Source of the DNA: Anaerolineales bacterium
GTDB taxonomy: Bacteria > Chloroflexota > Anaerolineae > Anaerolineales > Villigracilaceae
Length of the DNA: 7,473 bases
Assembly: GCA_025056515.1 (NCBI GenBank)
Contig: JANWWB010000358.1
Span: 1-7,473, forward strand
Reading direction: 5' to 3'
A program made the position numbers and the translations under genes. Positions 5,288 through 7,473 of this stretch are shown piece after piece. A model generated the notes under the pieces. It saw only the letters and a list, made by a program, of their open reading frames with translations, did no database searches and had not been told where the DNA came from. The stretch's first letter is position 1; each line of letters opens with the position of its first letter.

Positions 5288-7383
5288 CGCCTGTTCGCAA
5301 GTCAAACCTGTTCTCGCTTGTTATCCTGATTTGTACGGCCATCTTATCCTTCGTAGCGCTCAACCTACCTTGGTCGTTGCGACAAGGTAGTCTGACCCTC
5401 AAGGTGGGCGATGTCGCCGACCAAGATTTGCGCGCCCCGAGGACATTTAGTTACATCAGTGCTGTTCTGACCGATCAGGCCCAAGATGCCGCTGAACGTG
5501 CAGTTGCTCCCGTTTATGAACCGCCAGATCTATCTATCGGTCGCACTCAGACCCAAATACTCAGCCGCCTGCTGCAACAAATCCAAAGCTTGCGAGACGA
5601 CGAAGGAAAAACTTACGAGCAAAAAATAGCTGAACTGCAAACGCTACGCGCCGAGCCTTTCTCTCTAGAGGCCGCGACTTTGCTCCTGACCCTTCCCACA
5701 GAACGCTGGACACTCGTTGAAAATGAAGCGATTGGCTTGTTAGGGCGGGTGATGCGCAATGCTGTGCGCTCTGAGGACATCCCATCTTTGCAAGAAAAAC
5801 TACCTAGCATGGTGAGTTTTACCCTCAACGAACAAGAAGCGGAACTGGTGGTTGAGCTCGTATCCCCGTTAATTGTCGCGAATAGCTTCTATAGCCCCGA
5901 GTTGACCGAACAGGCCCGTCAAGCTGCCCGTAACGCTGTTGAACCTGTGACACAATCATATCTAGAAGGCCAGGCGATTGTCTTGCGAGGACAAGTGATC
6001 ACCGAAGTCGCTTACGAAGCCCTTGCTAAGGCAGGGTTGATACAAACTCAACCGCCTTTCTACGAATATTTGGCCATTGCCGCCCTGGTGCTCGTTTTGA
6101 CTGTTTTGACTGCGTTATATTTCATACGCCGACGCTCGGATATACTCTCCGATTTACGCGCTTTGCTTCTGCTTTCCTTCTTGTTTTTGCTTTTCTTGTT
6201 CTCAGCGCGTATCGTGACAGCCAACCGAACGATTCTCCCATATCTATTTCCCTTGCCGGCTTTTGCTTTGCTCGTCTCGATCCTGTATGGAATGGAACGC
6301 GGCATGGTGTTCGGTTTATTGCTCAGCCTGCTTGCCTCCTATGGCTGGGATGACACCTTGGGCATCTTCCCCTATTATCTGATTTCCAGCTTGTGCGGCG
6401 TTCTCGTGCTTGGTGAAGCGCGTCGAGTCATTCACTTCTTTTATGCCATCCTGGCTATTGCCGCCAGTGGCGCAGCGGTGATTCTGGGATATCGCCTGGT
6501 CTTTACTTCTACCGATTGGATTGGCTTGGTCACCCTTCTTGGAGCAGCTGTGGTCTATGGAGTCCTTTCCTCGGCCACCGTCTGGCCTTTGCAGTACGTA
6601 TTTGCGCAGTTTTTGGGGATTGTCACACCATTGCAGTTGTTGGATCTATCGCGACCCGAGAATCCCTTGCTGAAATATTTTCTTCAACGTGCTCCGGGAA
6701 CCTATCAACACAGCCTACAGGTCGCCAACTTAGCTGAACAGGCAGCCGAACAAATACAAGCTGATGCTCTCCTCACGCGCGTTGGAGCGCTTTTTCATGA
6801 TATCGGCAAAGCGGCTAATCCGGCCTTCTTTGTAGAAAATCAACCGCCGGCGAACATTGATGCCCATGATGATTTGCCTCCCGAAGAGAGCGCGGCCATC
6901 ATCATTCGCCATGTCGCCGATGGCTTGGCCCTGGCGCGTAAGTACCGCTTGCCCAAGCGCTTGCAGGATTTCATTGCCGAGCATCATGGCACAATGCTCA
7001 CCCGTTATCAATACAATCGCGCCCTTCAAGCGGTCAATGGGGATGCTTCAAAGATAGATGAAAGCCGATTTCGTTATCCAGGGCCAAAACCACGCTCGAA
7101 AGAAACAGCCTTGCTGATGTTTGCCGACGGCGTCGAAGCGCGCGTCCGCGCTGAAAACCCACGCAGTGACGAAGAAATGCGCGCCATCGTCCGAAATGTC
7201 GTCGAAACCCGCCAAAAAGACGGTCAACTTGAAGATACTCCCCTCACCCAGCGAGACTTAAATCTCATCATCGAATCGTTTGTGACCGCCTTGCGGATGA
7301 CCTATCATCCTCGGCTAGAATACCCGAGCGAGATTCCCGTCCCTCGCAACAATACTACCAAGAAGAGAGAACAACCGGCATGA
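5284..7383 (+). CDS. pgpH: 7TM-HD family cyclic-di-AMP phosphodiesterase (PgpH/YqfF-like)
   Basis: A 699-residue membrane protein predicted to hydrolyse cyclic-di-AMP to pApA on the cytoplasmic side. Layout: one TM helix at about 10-30; an extracytoplasmic 7TMR-HDED-like domain at about 31-258; seven TM segments between 259 and 440; and the HD domain at about 470-670. Metal-site residues visible are His476 (GTYQHS), His505-Asp506 (FHDIGK), His543 (IIIRHV), His567-His568 (AEHHGT) and Asp615 (FADGVEA). The family blocks RYPGPKPRSKE (597-607) and PLTQRDLNLIIESF (653-666) follow. Length is close to Listeria PgpH (about 700). The start is a GTG overlapping the yqeY stop (GTGA), because no ATG occurs in the early part of the frame; GGAG lies 12 nt upstream, rather far, so coupling is probable. 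The ligand of the outer domain is unknown. The family call is strong, and c-di-AMP as substrate follows from characterised homologues. Confidence 0.93.
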   Translation: MTPVRKSNLFSLVILICTAILSFVALNLPWSLRQGSLTLKVGDVADQDLRAPRTFSYISAVLTDQAQDAAERAVAPVYEPPDLSIGRTQTQILSRLLQQIQSLRDDEGKTYEQKIAELQTLRAEPFSLEAATLLLTLPTERWTLVENEAIGLLGRVMRNAVRSEDIPSLQEKLPSMVSFTLNEQEAELVVELVSPLIVANSFYSPELTEQARQAARNAVEPVTQSYLEGQAIVLRGQVITEVAYEALAKAGLIQTQPPFYEYLAIAALVLVLTVLTALYFIRRRSDILSDLRALLLLSFLFLLFLFSARIVTANRTILPYLFPLPAFALLVSILYGMERGMVFGLLLSLLASYGWDDTLGIFPYYLISSLCGVLVLGEARRVIHFFYAILAIAASGAAVILGYRLVFTSTDWIGLVTLLGAAVVYGVLSSATVWPLQYVFAQFLGIVTPLQLLDLSRPENPLLKYFLQRAPGTYQHSLQVANLAEQAAEQIQADALLTRVGALFHDIGKAANPAFFVENQPPANIDAHDDLPPEESAAIIIRHVADGLALARKYRLPKRLQDFIAEHHGTMLTRYQYNRALQAVNGDASKIDESRFRYPGPKPRSKETALLMFADGVEARVRAENPRSDEEMRAIVRNVVETRQKDGQLEDTPLTQRDLNLIIESFVTALRMTYHPRLEYPSEIPVPRNNTTKKREQPA

Positions 7384-7473
7384 TTTTTCTCGAGCTTGAG
7401 TCTTTTCCTGATTTTCCCGCTTATCTTCTAGAAAAGGCAGCAATGACCGCCCTCGAACACGCCAAGGCACCGG
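7380..7473 (+). CDS. ybeY: Probable endoribonuclease YbeY (rRNA maturation factor), N-terminal fragment
   Basis: Only 31 codons are in the window; the frame runs off the right edge. The translation starts MIFLELESFPDFP and continues with YLLEKAAMTALEHAKAP, a leading beta strand and then a helix like the LLE-AA-x-x-LEH helix near the start of YbeY proteins. The catalytic zinc motif of YbeY (H-x3-H-x5-H) would lie beyond the edge, so it cannot be checked. The ATG overlaps the pgpH stop (ATGA, 7380-7383), and ybeY directly follows pgpH/yqfF in many bacteria. The call rests mainly on that gene order plus the weak N-terminal resemblance. Confidence 0.62.
   Translation, partial: MIFLELESFPDFPAYLLEKAAMTALEHAKAP

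Overview
The window reads as bacterial chromosome of moderate GC, roughly half by eye. It probably comes from the Chloroflexota (Anaerolineae-like). That guess rests on three things: a very large PDZ/multi-TM/GAF/PAS signalling cyclase of a style common in that phylum, two genes whose perfect TATAAT box lies exactly 7 nt before the ATG (leaderless layout), and the yqeY-pgpH-ybeY order. The phylum call is inference. No mobile element, CRISPR array, tRNA or rRNA was seen.

Left part (1-976, minus strand): a two-gene unit transcribed leftward. A PduO-type cob(I)alamin adenosyltransferase (431-976) is coupled by a 4-base ATGA overlap to a DUF554 (YqgA/YdfK-type) membrane protein that runs off the left edge.

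Divergent intergenic region (977-1351, 375 bp): this is not empty. It holds a minus-strand promoter for the adenosyltransferase and an overlapping plus-strand promoter with a perfect TATAAT at 1020-1025. Directly downstream lies a region (about 1031-1209) whose ends pair through about 31 nested base pairs into a rod with an internal bubble. Its G-U pairs favour the plus strand as the RNA. I call it a candidate structured ncRNA, resembling 6S RNA in shape and size, or else a structured leader of the next gene. This is the least expected element of the window.

Centre (1352-4757, plus strand): a 928-residue membrane class IIIb adenylate cyclase (extracytoplasmic PDZ, about 10 TM segments, GAF, PAS, catalytic domain with all key residues). 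It overlaps by 8 bases a 208-residue zinc-phospholipase-C/Het-C-like protein of unknown substrate.

Right part (4841-7473, plus strand): yqeY (GatB/YqeY family), pgpH (7TM-HD cyclic-di-AMP phosphodiesterase) and the first 31 codons of a probable ybeY rRNA-maturation nuclease. All are joined by stop/start overlaps and led by a TATAAT box placed for a leaderless yqeY message. The window thus combines cAMP synthesis, c-di-AMP breakdown, B12 cofactor formation and translation-linked housekeeping genes.
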